Positions 1 to 10,376 of a DNA stretch of 46,386 nucleotides are shown here, in pieces; position 1 is the stretch's first letter; the number at the start of each line of letters is the position of its first letter. Source of the DNA: Amphimedon queenslandica (lineage: Eukaryota; Porifera; Demospongiae; Haplosclerida; Niphatidae); assembly GCF_000090795.2 (NCBI RefSeq), contig NW_003546247.1:555723-602108 (forward strand). The letters run 5' to 3'. The notes under the pieces were generated by a model. The model made no database searches. It was not told the DNA's origin and saw nothing but the letters and a program-made list of their open reading frames with translations. Made by a program: the position numbers and the translations under genes.

Positions 1-162
1 GTTGGCATTAATTTTTAGCTTAATTTAAAAACTGACAGAATGATGACACTCAACCTTTAATACAAGAAACAAATGTTCTTTTAGAAGGAGGATCATGAGA
101 ATCAAACACTTCATCAAGGCAATCTAATGTTGTGATATGCTTATAGTTAATATAGTGTATGT
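1..162 (+). repeat. Upstream, broken copy of the BEN-gene exon and its leading intron
   Basis: This stretch aligns base by base with 511-683, covering the intron start, the exon and the following donor. It is diverged and has lost 12 bases at the start of the exon, which keeps frame. The exon copy carries an in-frame TGA (near 95-97), and its donor has changed from gtatgc to atatgc, so it can no longer be spliced normally. The matching part begins at base 1, so the duplication may continue beyond the window. Confidence 0.75.
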
Positions 163-311
163 AGGAACACAAAATGATACACATAATTGAGCCAATGTAT
201 TTATTTTGAATAAGTAATGTATTGTGAAAAGGCCTTAATTGAATTGATATTTTCACAAGCTAGAACAGTTAATTCTACAATTCTCTCTTGCAATATTTTA
301 ACTAAATCCAG

Positions 312-1323
312 GTTGTCAATGAGTCACAGGAGTTTGTTATTAGCAATTCGATGGGCAATAGTAAAGGTACTTGTATAATTTGTCTTCCAGTATTATTACT
401 GAATGTTAATTTAGATAAAGGATTGGCTTATACAAAAGGAACAAAGAGACAAGATTCTGAATCAGCTAGTCAAAGTAGACCTAAGAAGAGTTGCATAGAA
501 TATGAAGCAAGTTGGCATTAATTGTTACCTTATATTTGAATACTGACAGGATGACTTACTCCATGATGACACTCAAGCTTTATTACAAGAAGCAACTGTT
601 CTTTTAGAAGGAGGATCATCAAAATCAAGCCTTTTATCAAGGCAATCTAATATTGTGGTATGCTTATAGTTATAGTGTATGTTGTAATGTAGCTAAACAA
701 GTCTAACTGTGTAAAAATATTCCTATAATTGTTTATAAGAATATTTATAGGACCTACTACTGACAATTCAAGCAAACAATAATTAAGTCTAGCCATATAT
801 TATAGAACACATTACATTAAATATCAGTCTAAATGTGCTTTGCCATGCTACAATTTTATTACATATTTTAATAGGAGTTACTTATATCAATTGATAAAAA
901 GTTAGACTATCTCATGCAAAAAGTACAGAACATAAAAGTTGCTAAGAAAGAAAATGATGAAGAGTCAGATTTTATAGTAAGTTAAATATGTATTTTTCTT
1001 TAATAAGTTGGTTGTATAGTGGAACGGATACAATCTCAAAGATATCCAAGCAAGAGATGCTAATGCTTATGCTAGAGCATTGCTAGAAAAGTTATTTACA
1101 AAAGAAGAACAGAAAAGAGGGATATTATTTCAGAGCAAAAAAAGTGCTCGTACTCCATTAGATCCTGAGAGAGTGAAGCTGATATTTTGTTAGTTCTTAT
1201 ACATTAGTGTCAATTAGGTACATATGCACTTTTTTAGGCTGCTTGGATTCCAAATTTCCTGGATATGACTTCTCACGAGTTCGGCATACAATTAATCAGA
1301 AATGTAGAGACGTCAAACTTTAA
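312..1323 (+). CDS. BEN-domain protein, 3' part of a multi-exon gene
   Basis: Six exons join in one open frame: 312-366, 391-506, 550-657, 875-976, 1020-1188 and 1238-1323 (stop TAA 1321-1323). Exon phases agree at every junction. The C-terminal two exons form a BEN domain: a helix with RDANAYARALLEKLFTKEE, then an LDPERVKLIF segment, then FPGYDFSRVRHTINQKCRD just before the stop. BEN domains bind DNA or mediate protein contacts in chromatin and transcription factors. A charged, probably helical segment (exon 875-976) precedes the domain, as in many BEN proteins. The exon 391-506 ends at a GCAAGT donor; using the GT at 511 instead would put exon 550 out of frame and give an early stop, so a GC-AG intron is inferred. 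The 5' end lies outside the window or in the duplicated region. Family call is firm; the exact exon edges are my reading. Confidence 0.75.
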
Positions 1324-2252
1324 GCAATGGTCATTATTTAGAATTTTTAGACAGTTTAATAATTCTAATACATTTATTTCACTTAAAAGTAATTATTGAT
1401 TTTCTTTTACAATGATAATAATTATAATTATTATGATAATTGCAAGATCATTCATAATCATGTGTTTAAGTTTTCACTAAGATTAGCAAAGGTTATTCTT
1501 AGCATCATGGTCATACAAGACCACATAATATCTTTGAAGCTCCAAGAAGATCAGGCAAGAAAAAAGCAATAATTCTTGTATGATCTTGTAACAAAATCTT
1601 GCATAATCATCACCAAAGATTAATGCAAGATCATGTTTGATCACAGTTAATTCTTAGCATCATGATCATAAAAGACCACAAGATACCTTTGTTCCAAATT
1701 CCAAAAAGATCTGGTAAGAAAAAAGCTAAGATTCTTACATGATCTTAAAAAGAAATCACGTTAAGATCTTGCTTTGGAATTTTCACAAGGGTTGAAGAAA
1801 AATAGGCACAAGCTGTAATTTGACATCTGAAGAGATGATTTAATTTTGATTCGGCATCCATTGTGACAAGTGCTCTTACGGGGTGTGATTATGTTTTAAT
1901 TACATTGCATTGCATTCACTTTTATCTTGCATTACATCTTACCTTAAATTAACTAAGACTGTATTTGCTGAATGGAAGTGTATAGCTATGATAGACTGAG
2001 CACAAACAGCCCTACCTTTTAGAAGTTAGATTCGTCTCCACCCAGCGCTGTATATGCATACGAATAGACTTGCACCCATGGTTTTTTGTGTCCAGCTGCA
2101 TAAAGTAAATTTAAGTCTTGTTGCTTTTCCTCTTGTCCACATAACTTGGATAGTTATTTGATCACTGATTGTGAGTATTTCTACTTGATATGTCCCTGGT
2201 CATAATTTTAGAACATATAATACTCATTGGAACGGATTTCTCCTTCGTCGAC
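1324..2252. repeat. Gene-free stretch with a diverged direct repeat
   Basis: No convincing coding sequence. A unit of about 100 bases starting AGCATCATGGTCAT near 1491-1590 recurs, diverged, at about 1646-1750. Both units carry several GATC/ATGATC-type motifs, and shorter echoes lie between them. Origin unknown; possibly remnants of a small mobile element. Confidence 0.5.
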
Positions 2253-2299
2253 AATCATTCTTTCGATGTGCACAAAGTGTGCACATCGAAAGAATGATT
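2253..2299. repeat. Perfect palindrome, 22-base arms, 3-base loop
   Basis: The left arm 2253-2274 (AATCATTCTTTCGATGTGCA plus CA) is exactly complementary to 2278-2299, with loop AAG. It ends exactly 8 bases before the CAGTGG terminus of the hAT element at 2308. Eight bases is the target-site duplication length of hAT elements. Confidence 0.9.
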
Positions 2300-2424
2300 T
2301 AACTGCTCAGTGGTGTAGCTGAGGTAGGACCTGACCGGGCCTGGGCCCTACCTATGTGGCTTGCATTGAAGCCACTACTCGTATGGGTGGCTTATGAGTA
2401 ACCACATGTATATTGACATACAAG

Positions 2425-3363
2425 ATGAGTAGTCAGCTCTCACTGTTTAAATATATAAGTAAATCTTCTAAGTCTTCCAATTCAGCTAATGAAAGCAATA
2501 GCAATGAAAGGAGGTGTGAAAGTGAGGCAGATAACACTATTAATGAAGAGGGAGATCAAAATGGTTAGAATAATCACAGTAAATAATTACTGAAACATCA
2601 TCAGTACCCTGTCAACCTCTTACTCACTTTGCAGTCTCCTATTTATTGGGTAAAGCCAGGTCTTTCAATTTGGACCGGTACAAGCAATATTCCTGGCTGG
2701 AATACCCTGTTCAGAAAGAAGCTGCATTCTGCTTTCCTTGCCAACTATTTTTCTCATCATCTATTGGGCATAGCAGACCTGGGAAAGCTTCACAGAAATT
2801 GGGTTTCGGGACTGAATACATGCCACTGGAACCACAGGTGTTCTATTCAAACATGCTATTTGCACGACTTACAAGTTATCAGTGATTGCTTGGCAACAAT
2901 ATTTAGCTGCAAAAAAACATTAATCTGTAGCAGAGTAACTGGGTAGCAATAGAGCAGTGCAGATAAAGAAAAACGGACACTATATAGCGTCGAAGCTCTT
3001 TTACTCTGCAGCAAACAAAAGATAGCATTTTGTGGCCATGATGTGAATGTGACACTTCACTCGACAGTGGTAATTTCACAGAAATTCTTGGTCAGGTTGC
3101 TGGTTATGATTCTGTTGTCAAAGAATGGGTGTCTCGAGGCCCACGGAATGATGAGTACATTTCTCATAGAATTCAAAACAACATCTTATCAATAATGGCC
3201 ACTCTTGTTAGGCAAAATATATGTTCAGGATACTACTCAATAATGGTCGATGAGACAAAAGACCTCTGCAAGCAGGAGCAACTGTCCATTGCTGTTTCAT
3301 ACATTTATGTCAACAAAACAGCACTAATGGAGCGTTTTCATTCATTCTTTTCTGCCAAAGCTC
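2425..3363 (+). pseudogene. hAT transposase, N-terminal half (TTF zinc finger, DUF4371 start)
   Basis: The likely start is ATG 2425 (MSSQLSLFKYISKSSKSSN), a low-complexity N-terminus ended by TAG. Next comes a TTF-type zinc-finger segment at about 2646-2885 with WLEYPVQKEAAFCFPCQLFF, ended by TGA. After a degraded stretch, 3060-3363 encodes the start of a DUF4371 / ZMYM1-like region, with NFTEILGQVAGYDSVVKEWV and then YSIMVDETKDLCKQEQLSIA, which carries the first catalytic aspartate of the RNase H fold. At least three frame breaks make this a pseudogene. It is split from its second half by the TTAA element. Confidence 0.8.
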
Positions 3364-3367
3364 TTAA

Positions 3368-4304
3368 GGTGTAACTGCACCCCAAAACTTTTTTGCCTAG
3401 AATAAGTTGGTAATGAAGAGAGAATCATAGGAAAAATAGCTAAAATTATTAAAAAGTACTTTTTCTGTACTAAATCTTGGGTCAAAAGTTGCCTTGCAGC
3501 CATCTTGTCAAATCACTTCCTGTGGTGGGCGTGGTCACGTGATGACGTAAATGGGCGAAAATTAGCAAGTTTCTGCATTGAAATATTAGCAATTTTAAGG
3601 CTAGATTTCATAATTCTGCGTGCAAGAAAGCAGCTAAGAGGTATTTTTGCCATTATTAGAAGCTATACAGAGCTAAATTATGTAGTCCAAATTTAAATTT
3701 TTCATTTTAGCAGTTTTTACAATAAGACAATTGTGACCATAATTGACAAAAGGTACCTTATGGCGGATTTTAAAATTCATCAATATAATGAAAAATATCA
3801 ACCTGTGAGTGCTCTGTTGAAGAACCATTGTTTCTAAAAGTTACATAGTAACTTTTTGCATCCTGTGGAGTAATTTTATAAGAAATGGAGCTCAGGAAGT
3901 TGGATTTTTATGGCTATAAAGACACATTTCACTACCCGCCATAAGGTACCTTTTGTCAATTATGGTCACAAATTTTGTTACCAGTATAACTGCTTGTATT
4001 TAGCACTTGATTTGTCCTATATGGTCCACTTCATTAAAATTGCTTTATTGCACACAGAGCTTAGAATTCCAGCCTTAAAGTTGCTAATATTTCAATGCAG
4101 AAACTTGCTAATATTCCCCATCTACGTCATCGCGTGACCACGCCCACTACAGGAAGTGATTTGACAAGATGGCTGCAAGGCAACTTTTGACCCAAGGTTT
4201 AGTATAGAAACAGTACTTTTTAATAATTTTAGCTTTTTTTCCTAGGATTCTTTCTTTATTAGCAACTTATTTTAGGGAAAAAATTTTTTGGGTGTAGTTA
4301 CCCT
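3368..4304. mobile_element. TTAA-flanked non-autonomous element with long inverted repeats (piggyBac-like)
   Basis: TTAA stands at 3364-3367 and again at 4305-4308. The ends read GGTGTAACTGCACCCC and, reversed, AGGGTAACTACACCC. The inverted arms are long: roughly 3368-3610 pairs with 4070-4304, including the GGGCGTGGTCACGTGATGACG segment. No transposase is encoded. A TTAA duplication is the hallmark of piggyBac-type transposition. Removing the element with one TTAA leaves the interrupted hAT frame open across the junction. The centre holds MITE copy A. Confidence 0.8.
3733..3969 (+). mobile_element. MITE copy A (237 bp)
   Basis: Starts GTGACCATAATTGACAAAAG and ends with its exact reverse complement; the terminal inverted repeats match over about 34 bases, to the GGCGG/CCGCC step. 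The interior has a small hairpin around CATAGTAAC and no coding capacity. It lies inside the TTAA element. Other copies: 29616-29848, 30756-30992, 31501-31737 and 43174-43392. Confidence 0.9.
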
Positions 4305-4308
4305 TTAA

Positions 4309-5250
4309 TGCAGAAAGTTCTACGCAGTATATTCCCGACACACTGACTTCATATAACTTAGATCCACAGATGATTGTGTCACAGGGGTATGATTGGGCCT
4401 TTGTTATGAGTGGCAGCTACAGTGGAGTTCAGATAAGGATTAAAGAAGTGGCCCACTGTGCCTCATATATTCATTGTCATGCTTATGTCTTAAATCTCAT
4501 TTTGGTAGACTGTGCCAAGAATAACCAACATGCGGCAGTTTTTTTCACTCTTACAGCACTATATGTAATTGCATCGACCAGCAAGGGACATGCACTCTTC
4601 TATGAAAGCAGGAGCTTCATCCAAACAAACAGGTGAAGGAACTACGGTCTGTCAGACACTTGATGGGCTAGCCAAAGTTTAGCTCTTAATCCAATTTCAA
4701 GTACTTTTGACTCTCTCATTGAAACGCTAGGGTGTCTTGCTGGTGATAATGACAAAGCTAAAGCTGTGGAAGCCGAGAACCTTCTCCATCAAGTCCACTC
4801 TTTCAAGTTTGCAGCCACTTTGATAATATTTGATCGTATTTTATCTATTACAAAGTCATTGTCCGATCAGCTACAAGCTAAGAATCTTGATTTTTGATCT
4901 GCAACTAGTCTAGTTTTTTCAACCACAAAAACCCTGCAAGAGTTAACAACAGATAATTTATAGGATCATACATATGAATACATAAAGTCAGTATCGAACT
5001 TACATGGCATTGATGAATTTTTTAGGAACACAAGGAGGAGGTCCCCATCTAGGAGAATCCAACATTTTACTTTGCTTGAGCCAGTTGGTTATCGAAATCC
5101 ACTTTCATGCAGTGATTCTATGAAGATCAATGTTTACTTTCCCGTTCTTGATCACATGCTGTTTGAAGTTTAAAGGAGATTTTCCAGCAAGAATCTAGAC
5201 CTAATGAGAGCCTTTCATGCATGTAGTGCTTTATTTGATAATTTTCTAGA
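4309..5250 (+). pseudogene. hAT transposase, catalytic core second half
   Basis: Continues the transposase after the TTAA element: LDPQMIVSQGYDWAFVMSGS (second catalytic region, with QGYD), then HCHAYVLNLILVDCAKNN, then the FFTLTALYVIASTSKGHALF block typical of DUF4371 proteins. The next stretch (4680-5250) is still related but is cut by stops (TGA near 4896, TAG near 4960, TAA near 5171). The C-terminal dimerisation region is absent. It is a non-functional copy. Confidence 0.8.
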
Positions 5251-5429
5251 CTACTAGTACCACATTTACATCAGTTCCTGTTCTGAGCCAGATGCTACTT
5301 CTAATCTGACTATTCTACCTGACAGTTGTTTTGAAGTGTAACTTTTTCTTTAAATGGTAATAAAAGTCGTTGAATTTGTTTTTTATTAAAAATGCTAGCC
5401 TCCCAAGACCAAATTTTACAGCATTGATA

Positions 5430-5716
5430 AGAATCTTTATGCCCCATTGATTGAAGTTGAAGGAAAAACTCCACAAAGAGCAACATGCTTTAAAACGGAT
5501 ACTACGTTAAAGTTTTCTCTTCACAAAGTTGAAAACCCAACTGAAAAACTGGCTAATGCAGTTGGCAGCTACTGGCAACAGAATTTGAAAGGATCATATG
5601 TTGCCATGTTGTTGATGGAACATTTGAATATTTTACGGAGCTATACCCAAATTCACCTATTATTAGTTAAGTGCTTACAGTTATCAAATCACTATCCAAA
5701 CTCACTACACAAATAA
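5430..5716 (+). CDS. Open reading segment of unknown function
   Basis: An open frame follows a possible acceptor (ttttacag, 5413-5420) and reads through LYAPLIEVEGKTPQRATCF to a TAA at 5714-5716. Composition is protein-like and not repetitive. I do not recognise it and it does not resemble the hAT C-terminus expected here. It may be an exon of a host gene or part of an older element. Confidence 0.3.
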
Positions 5717-5719
5717 ATT

Positions 5720-7200
5720 TTTTGACTAGGACTTAACATGCCTATTACCAACGGAGAAACATTTAGCATCAACGGAACAATGTATGGATGCCTCAGTTGT
5801 ATGCATGCATGACTCATGTGGAAGTAAAAATTTGCTGGCTTAGAAGTTATTGTCATTTGCAGTGTGTTGGTGTTACGATATCTTCTTTTCTCTTTACATC
5901 CAATACCACAATCATTAATGGGTGGAGGCACCATTGTTGTGTCACTTCTGAATGGGTTTTGCCAGCCATAACATAGACAAATCTCCTAAGCTCAAAATCC
6001 AGAAGACATGTCTGTCAACTGCTTGTTCCAGAGTTGTGCCATAATGAGAATAGTAGTTGTAGAGGATGGTCCAGGTGACTGATTGAACTGAATGAAGGAC
6101 TTGGTGTTGTAAACAGTGGAAATATTGTTCAGAAAAATGGGTGGTTTTCCACGTCCACTAGGTCATTAATTAAACTCACCAGAATTGTTGTTGTAAATGT
6201 GTGATGTTGAACAGGAAACCTAGGGTGGTTGTGAATGATAGCAATTGAAGGTAGACTTATTTTTTCATGCTCTTCCGACAAAATCTGCTGCCGTTGCACA
6301 TTTGTAAGGAGGATAGAAGAACAAGAGAAGCTCCTCTTTACTTTTCTTCTTGATGAGCTTTTCTCCACTGCCTTCTTTGGTACAGCATGACATATCACCT
6401 GAGATAAATTGCAAGACTTTGAACTTTCAAACCCATTTCAAGTACTCAAACAAACTGAATATTTTAAGCTGCTGCAAGAGCATGTTGGCATATATTCGGG
6501 GTACTTTGGAATACTGAACAATCACATGTAAATTCCTTTTCAATTTTTCTATCCTCACAGTACACAAAATGTGGAGGTTTATGCTTTATTTGTTAGGTTG
6601 ACAAAGACAAGCTATTAGATTGTTCACAGCAAATGGAACAATAAATCCTGGAGTGCTACGAAGCGTTGAAGGTTGTATGTGACATGTCTTCTAGCCTAAT
6701 GAATGAACACACTGAATTCTACTGTTTTCCCATGTGATACTCAAAGATGCGATGTTGGGAGACGGGCTGCTCTAAGATGGTGTTACTCAAATTGTAATGT
6801 GGGCTACATTGATCGTTTGAAATTTTCTGAGGCGTTCTTTCCTTTGCTCAGGAGTTATCAGTATCCTTTGTGATTGAGAAACAACCATTTCCTTGTGATC
6901 AGAACCAACTTCATTATCTCCAGAGTTAAATAACAGCTTTATCACATCCATTTTGTTGCTTTTCAGAAATACTACGAATTTTACTGTTGAAATCTGGCCA
7001 TTGTCTGTTGGTTTGAAGCCTAAAAAGGTGGTTGATTGACTCGTTACTATTCCTTGTAACGTGTTTCAAAATATGTCATAACCCTGATACAGAACAAACT
7101 GAATTTATCGTACATGAAGTGAACAAGTCCGACTCAATTTCAACAAACCATTTAAAAAACCCATACAACTTTGTTCCATGGAGTCAAAAATTTTTAACGT
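5720..7200. other. No recognisable gene
   Basis: Short open frames on both strands (for example 6129-6398 on -) show no known domain and no consistent splice pattern. I see no repeat or element boundary here. Confidence 0.5.
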
Positions 7201-7202
7201 GC

Positions 7203-7440
7203 TGGGGGCGTGGCTTCAGGTTCCTGAGATTGCTTTCACCGTCACGCTATCTATGTATATTTATTTATTTGTATGTCCACAATTACAATTCTTTTATACA
7301 CGTATTGGAGAAATAGCAAGCCTTACCAACCACCAGCCAACACTCTTTTACTTGAGTGGGTGTGGTCACTAGGGAAAATGGCAACTTTGAACAGCTATGC
7401 CAGTATTTTGGGATCTATCAGGAGCAGCAAAGTAACACAT
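7203..7440 (+). repeat. Dispersed repeat, copy 1
   Basis: A segment with GGGGGCGTGGCTTCAGGTTC, a ...TTGGAGAAATAACAAGCCTTA-like block and GGGTGTGGTCA recurs, diverged, at 9883-10120 in the same orientation and order. No coding content. Ends are uncertain. Confidence 0.6.
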
Positions 7441-7799
7441 TGGAGTTGACTCAGTCACACTAGAAGAGCTATTAAACAACTAATGATAACTGTGAAACAC
7501 AAGAGGTAGACTAAGTAATATCCCTTCTCGCTATGCATAATACATGAATAGTTCTAGGAATAATAGTCAATGAAGCATTGCACACTGGAGGCCACATGGA
7601 TCCACTAGTCAAGCCATCCACACTCTTATATGCCTCAACTGGCGAACATGATTGAAACATTGTATAATATTGCTATTACTATTATTAAATAAATTAATAA
7701 ATGAGTGACTACGGTTACATTATTATAATGGGATATGATATATATAGGCTTCATAATACTGAGTACTTTTAGTGCTTTTAATTATTAGTTCGATTAGAT

Positions 7800-8243
7800 C
7801 TAAGAGTCAATCTTATTGTGAAGGCTGTCCTTGCCACCTTTCCACTCCTCTTCCTCCCATTCCTCTCTCTCCTGTTCCTCTCCCACCTCTTCCTCTCCCT
7901 CCCATTCCTCCTCTTCGGTCATGATGCTGAGTGTCGGGTCTCTGAGGCTGAGGAGACTGCCACCTTTCTCTGGTAATTCCAGCTCGATGTCCTGGCCTGC
8001 CCCGCTCTCCCTTTCCTCTCCCACCTCTGCCCTCATGTCTTCGAGGAACTGGAGGTCCATCACCTCTACCACTACCTCCTGCTCCTTTTCCCCTAGCTCC
8101 TTGTCCTCTGCCAGCTGGGCCCTACCACGACCTCGGGCTCCACCGTCAGCTACTTCCCGATCGCTCTCATTCTGATCAATAAGTCTTGGCTGTGGTGTCG
8201 GAGGTGTAGGTGGTCTTTGGGATGGTCTTCTCCCTCCTCGGCC
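7800..8243 (-). CDS. Glutamate-rich open frame in a locally GC-rich patch
   Basis: Open on - from just after a TAA at 8244-8246 down to the stop at 7800-7802, about 147 codons; an internal Met sits at 8072. The N-terminal part is proline-rich (PPTPPTPQPRL), the middle is mixed, and the C-terminal third is strongly acidic (EEEEWEGEEEVGEEQEREEW). The DNA is clearly richer in G+C than its surroundings. A Glu-rich frame can arise by chance in GA-rich DNA, and the + strand shows a Ser-rich mirror frame. No known domain. Confidence 0.3.
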   Translation of the reverse strand, partial: GRGGRRPSQRPPTPPTPQPRLIDQNESDREVADGGARGRGRAQLAEDKELGEKEQEVVVEVMDLQFLEDMRAEVGEERESGAGQDIELELPEKGGSLLSLRDPTLSIMTEEEEWEGEEEVGEEQEREEWEEEEWKGGKDSLHNKIDS

Positions 8244-8579
8244 TTATTGTGTAATTGGTTGCTGGGCTCGTCATCAGAGTGCATTGGATCCAATTCAAGA
8301 TTTATAACTAAATTTAATTGTAATTGAAACATTTACATCATAAAGTAAAGGTAAATAAATTCCTTATCTTTAGTGTCCATTTTAACAAATACTTTACTTA
8401 CTCAAATCTCTTGACATCAGTGACTGCAGACGTTGTAATTAATAAAATTAGGAGCCAAAATAATTGTTAGCTAATAAGAATAATCTGTCAATTGGTCAAT
8501 AATAATTAAAGAAATGACCCATCAAAACAAGACATGCCTTACTGGAAAGCTTTTATAACTAAGCAACAAAAATTTTAAG

Positions 8580-9724
8580 ATGCAGTTTCAATACTTTTCT
8601 ATGATGGAAACTTCTGTTCGAAGACTACCTAAGAAGCAAATATTACCCAAATGGATGTCAGAATCCACAAACCAACAAAATATACACACTACAAGCACTA
8701 CAACAGCTACAAAAAGCTATAGATGGGTGACTCTTTCTGGGGCCTTAAGCGGCATGTACCATTACAAGATCTAAGCAAATGCAAAAAGATTTGCACCGAG
8801 TATTATAAAGAAAAGAAAAGGACACAGAGATCAAAAAAATCTATGGTACAAAAAAAAAGAAGGTTGAGACAGATGAGGGAATTAGCAAAAATGAAGAGAT
8901 CCATAGAAAATTAATCCCTATCTCAAAGAAAATCTTGCCTAAATAATGAAAGACTAAGATCTCAGCTAAATTGTGCCAATGAGTCAAAAGCTCAGAAAGA
9001 AGCAAGTCTAGACGACCAGAGGCCGAGATCTCAGCAACAATGTGCCAACGAGTCTGAAGCTCAAAGAGAGAAGTACGACTTTATGACCAGAGTCAGAAAT
9101 CTCAGCAACAATGTACCAAGTAAGAAGCTCAGAGAGATGCACATCTTCATGACCACAGGCAGAGATCTCAGCCACAATGTGCCAATGAGTCAGAAGCTCA
9201 GTCTGAGTGACCTAAATCAAAGATCACAATGAAAACTGGCAAGTGAATCTGAGTTGGATTGAGAAGTGTGCCTTTTAGATCTTCGTCAAAGTGATCATGA
9301 AAGAAGAGACTCAGAAACAGAAGAGCAAATAGCTCAAAAAAAAAGAATGAATCAGTATGCTAGGCAATTATCAGCTAACAAGGAACACACAGCTCCCTCT
9401 CCTGAAAGTATACGTCAGCATTAACCGTATAAAAGAGACCTCAATAAATTTTATAAAGAAATTTGATTATCTTCAACCAGCATGTGCCGTACATGTGAGC
9501 GTCTCTGCTACCCAATAGGTGTATCACTGGTTGATGTCCGTAAAGTACATGATGTATTAAAACGGCATTATCATGCATGTTTTAATGATACACAATTATC
9601 AGTCTTATTACCTAATGAAGAAGTGAATGGTAGCGTTCATGTTTGTAGTAGATGTATGGCTTTTATAAAGAAATGACAAATCCCTCCATTTTGTATAATA
9701 AATAGCTTACATCACTTTATGTGA
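8580..9724 (+). pseudogene. Helitron 1 protein, N-terminal region and start of DUF6570
   Basis: Several overlapping frames form one decayed coding stretch: a basic region at 8723-8914 (EKKRTQRSKKSMVQKKRRLR), a tandemly repeated Arg/Ser/Glu-rich region (8957-9230), then the cysteine-bearing start of DUF6570 at 9482-9676 with CRTCERLCYPIGVSLVDVRK and a VCSRCMAF pair. After one stop, the family sequence continues as QIPPFCIINSLHHFM to about 9723. Basic or repetitive N-termini and DUF6570 are typical of Helitron proteins upstream of the Rep. The continuation of the domain is on the other strand at 14275-14472. Confidence 0.7.
8957..9230 (+). repeat. Coding tandem repeat, four units of 66-71 bp
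   Basis: Units start with AGATCTCAGC-type sequence at 8957, 9026, 9097 (AAATCTCAG) and 9163. Each contains a CAATGTGCCAAYGAGTC core. In frame they give an RSQQQCANESEAQRE-type peptide repeat. Unit lengths differ by non-multiples of three, so the frame is lost after the second unit. Confidence 0.8.
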
Positions 9725-9882
9725 TAAGCTAGCACAATCTCTATCTTTGCAAGGTATGAGCTATTCTGGGACTTCTTCATGTGATACTACATTACGGATT
9801 CGTGTTGTTGACTCTACTATTAAATGCTCGGCATCACATTCATATATTTCAGTAGAGTGCAATAAATGATTTTATGACTTGG

Positions 9883-10130
9883 GGGTGTAGCTCCCAGGTC
9901 GTCCTATAACTGACGTAACCCATGTGCGATATATATTTGATTGTATGTCAACCATTACATTTCTTCTATGCACGTTGTATTGGAGAAATAACAAGCCTTA
10001 GCAACCACCCACCCACGCTACATAAGAGGGTGTGGTCATGGCAAACAAAATGGTGGTTTGCACATAGGACAAAGTTATGAGCATTCTAACAGCGAAAGAA
10101 CATAGAGATACTGTCTAAAGTCTTTCTGGA
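9883..10130 (+). repeat. Dispersed repeat, copy 2
   Basis: Diverged copy of 7203-7440 with the blocks in the same order: GGGGGTGTAGCTCCCAGGTC, TATTGGAGAAATAACAAGCC and GAGGGTGTGGTCATGG. It lies between the Helitron pieces, close to one inversion boundary. Just beyond it, 10199-10226 is the reverse complement of 702-729. Confidence 0.6.
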
Positions 10131-10290
10131 AGCATTAGATGGTAGAGAGAACCTTCATAAGTCTTAGTAAGAACCCAGCTGTACTTGCAAGGGGGTAAAA
10201 ACAATTATAGGAATATTTTTACACTGTTACGCATGTTATTTACTGTCATTATATTCTTCTACTTGCTCTTTTAAAGGCAGTAGGTGTAAA

Positions 10291-10338
10291 GCATCAACAA
10301 ATGGAGGTTGACTGGCATCAACAAATGGAGGTTGACTG
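10291..10338. repeat. Exact 24-bp tandem duplication
   Basis: Two identical 24-base units, each GCATCAACAAATGGAGGTTG plus ACTG, stand head to tail directly beside the helicase fragment. Confidence 0.9.
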
Positions 10339-10376
10339 ACATCAATGGGATCCCTGATACCATTTGTCAATCTCCA

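Larger units (their letters stand above)
2308..5340 (+). mobile_element. hAT-superfamily DNA transposon, decayed, 3' end not found
   Basis: The left end CAGTGGTGTAGCTGAGG resembles a hAT terminal inverted repeat, and the coding content (2425-3363 and 4309-5250) is a hAT transposase. The right end is not seen: the C-terminal dimerisation region with its usual SAERSFS-like motif is missing, so the element is probably truncated near 5340. It carries a later insertion at 3368-4304. Confidence 0.7.

Noticed and set aside
1491..1750. CRISPR-like spaced repeats
   Set aside because: Only two long diverged units, no short identical repeats or spacers, and the genome is eukaryotic.
3129..3374. Separate small gene
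   Set aside because: It is the DUF4371 start of the hAT transposase, and its apparent stop comes from the TTAA element.
7831..8175. Serine-rich + frame
   Set aside because: It is the mirror of the Glu-rich - frame in CT-rich DNA, low complexity only.
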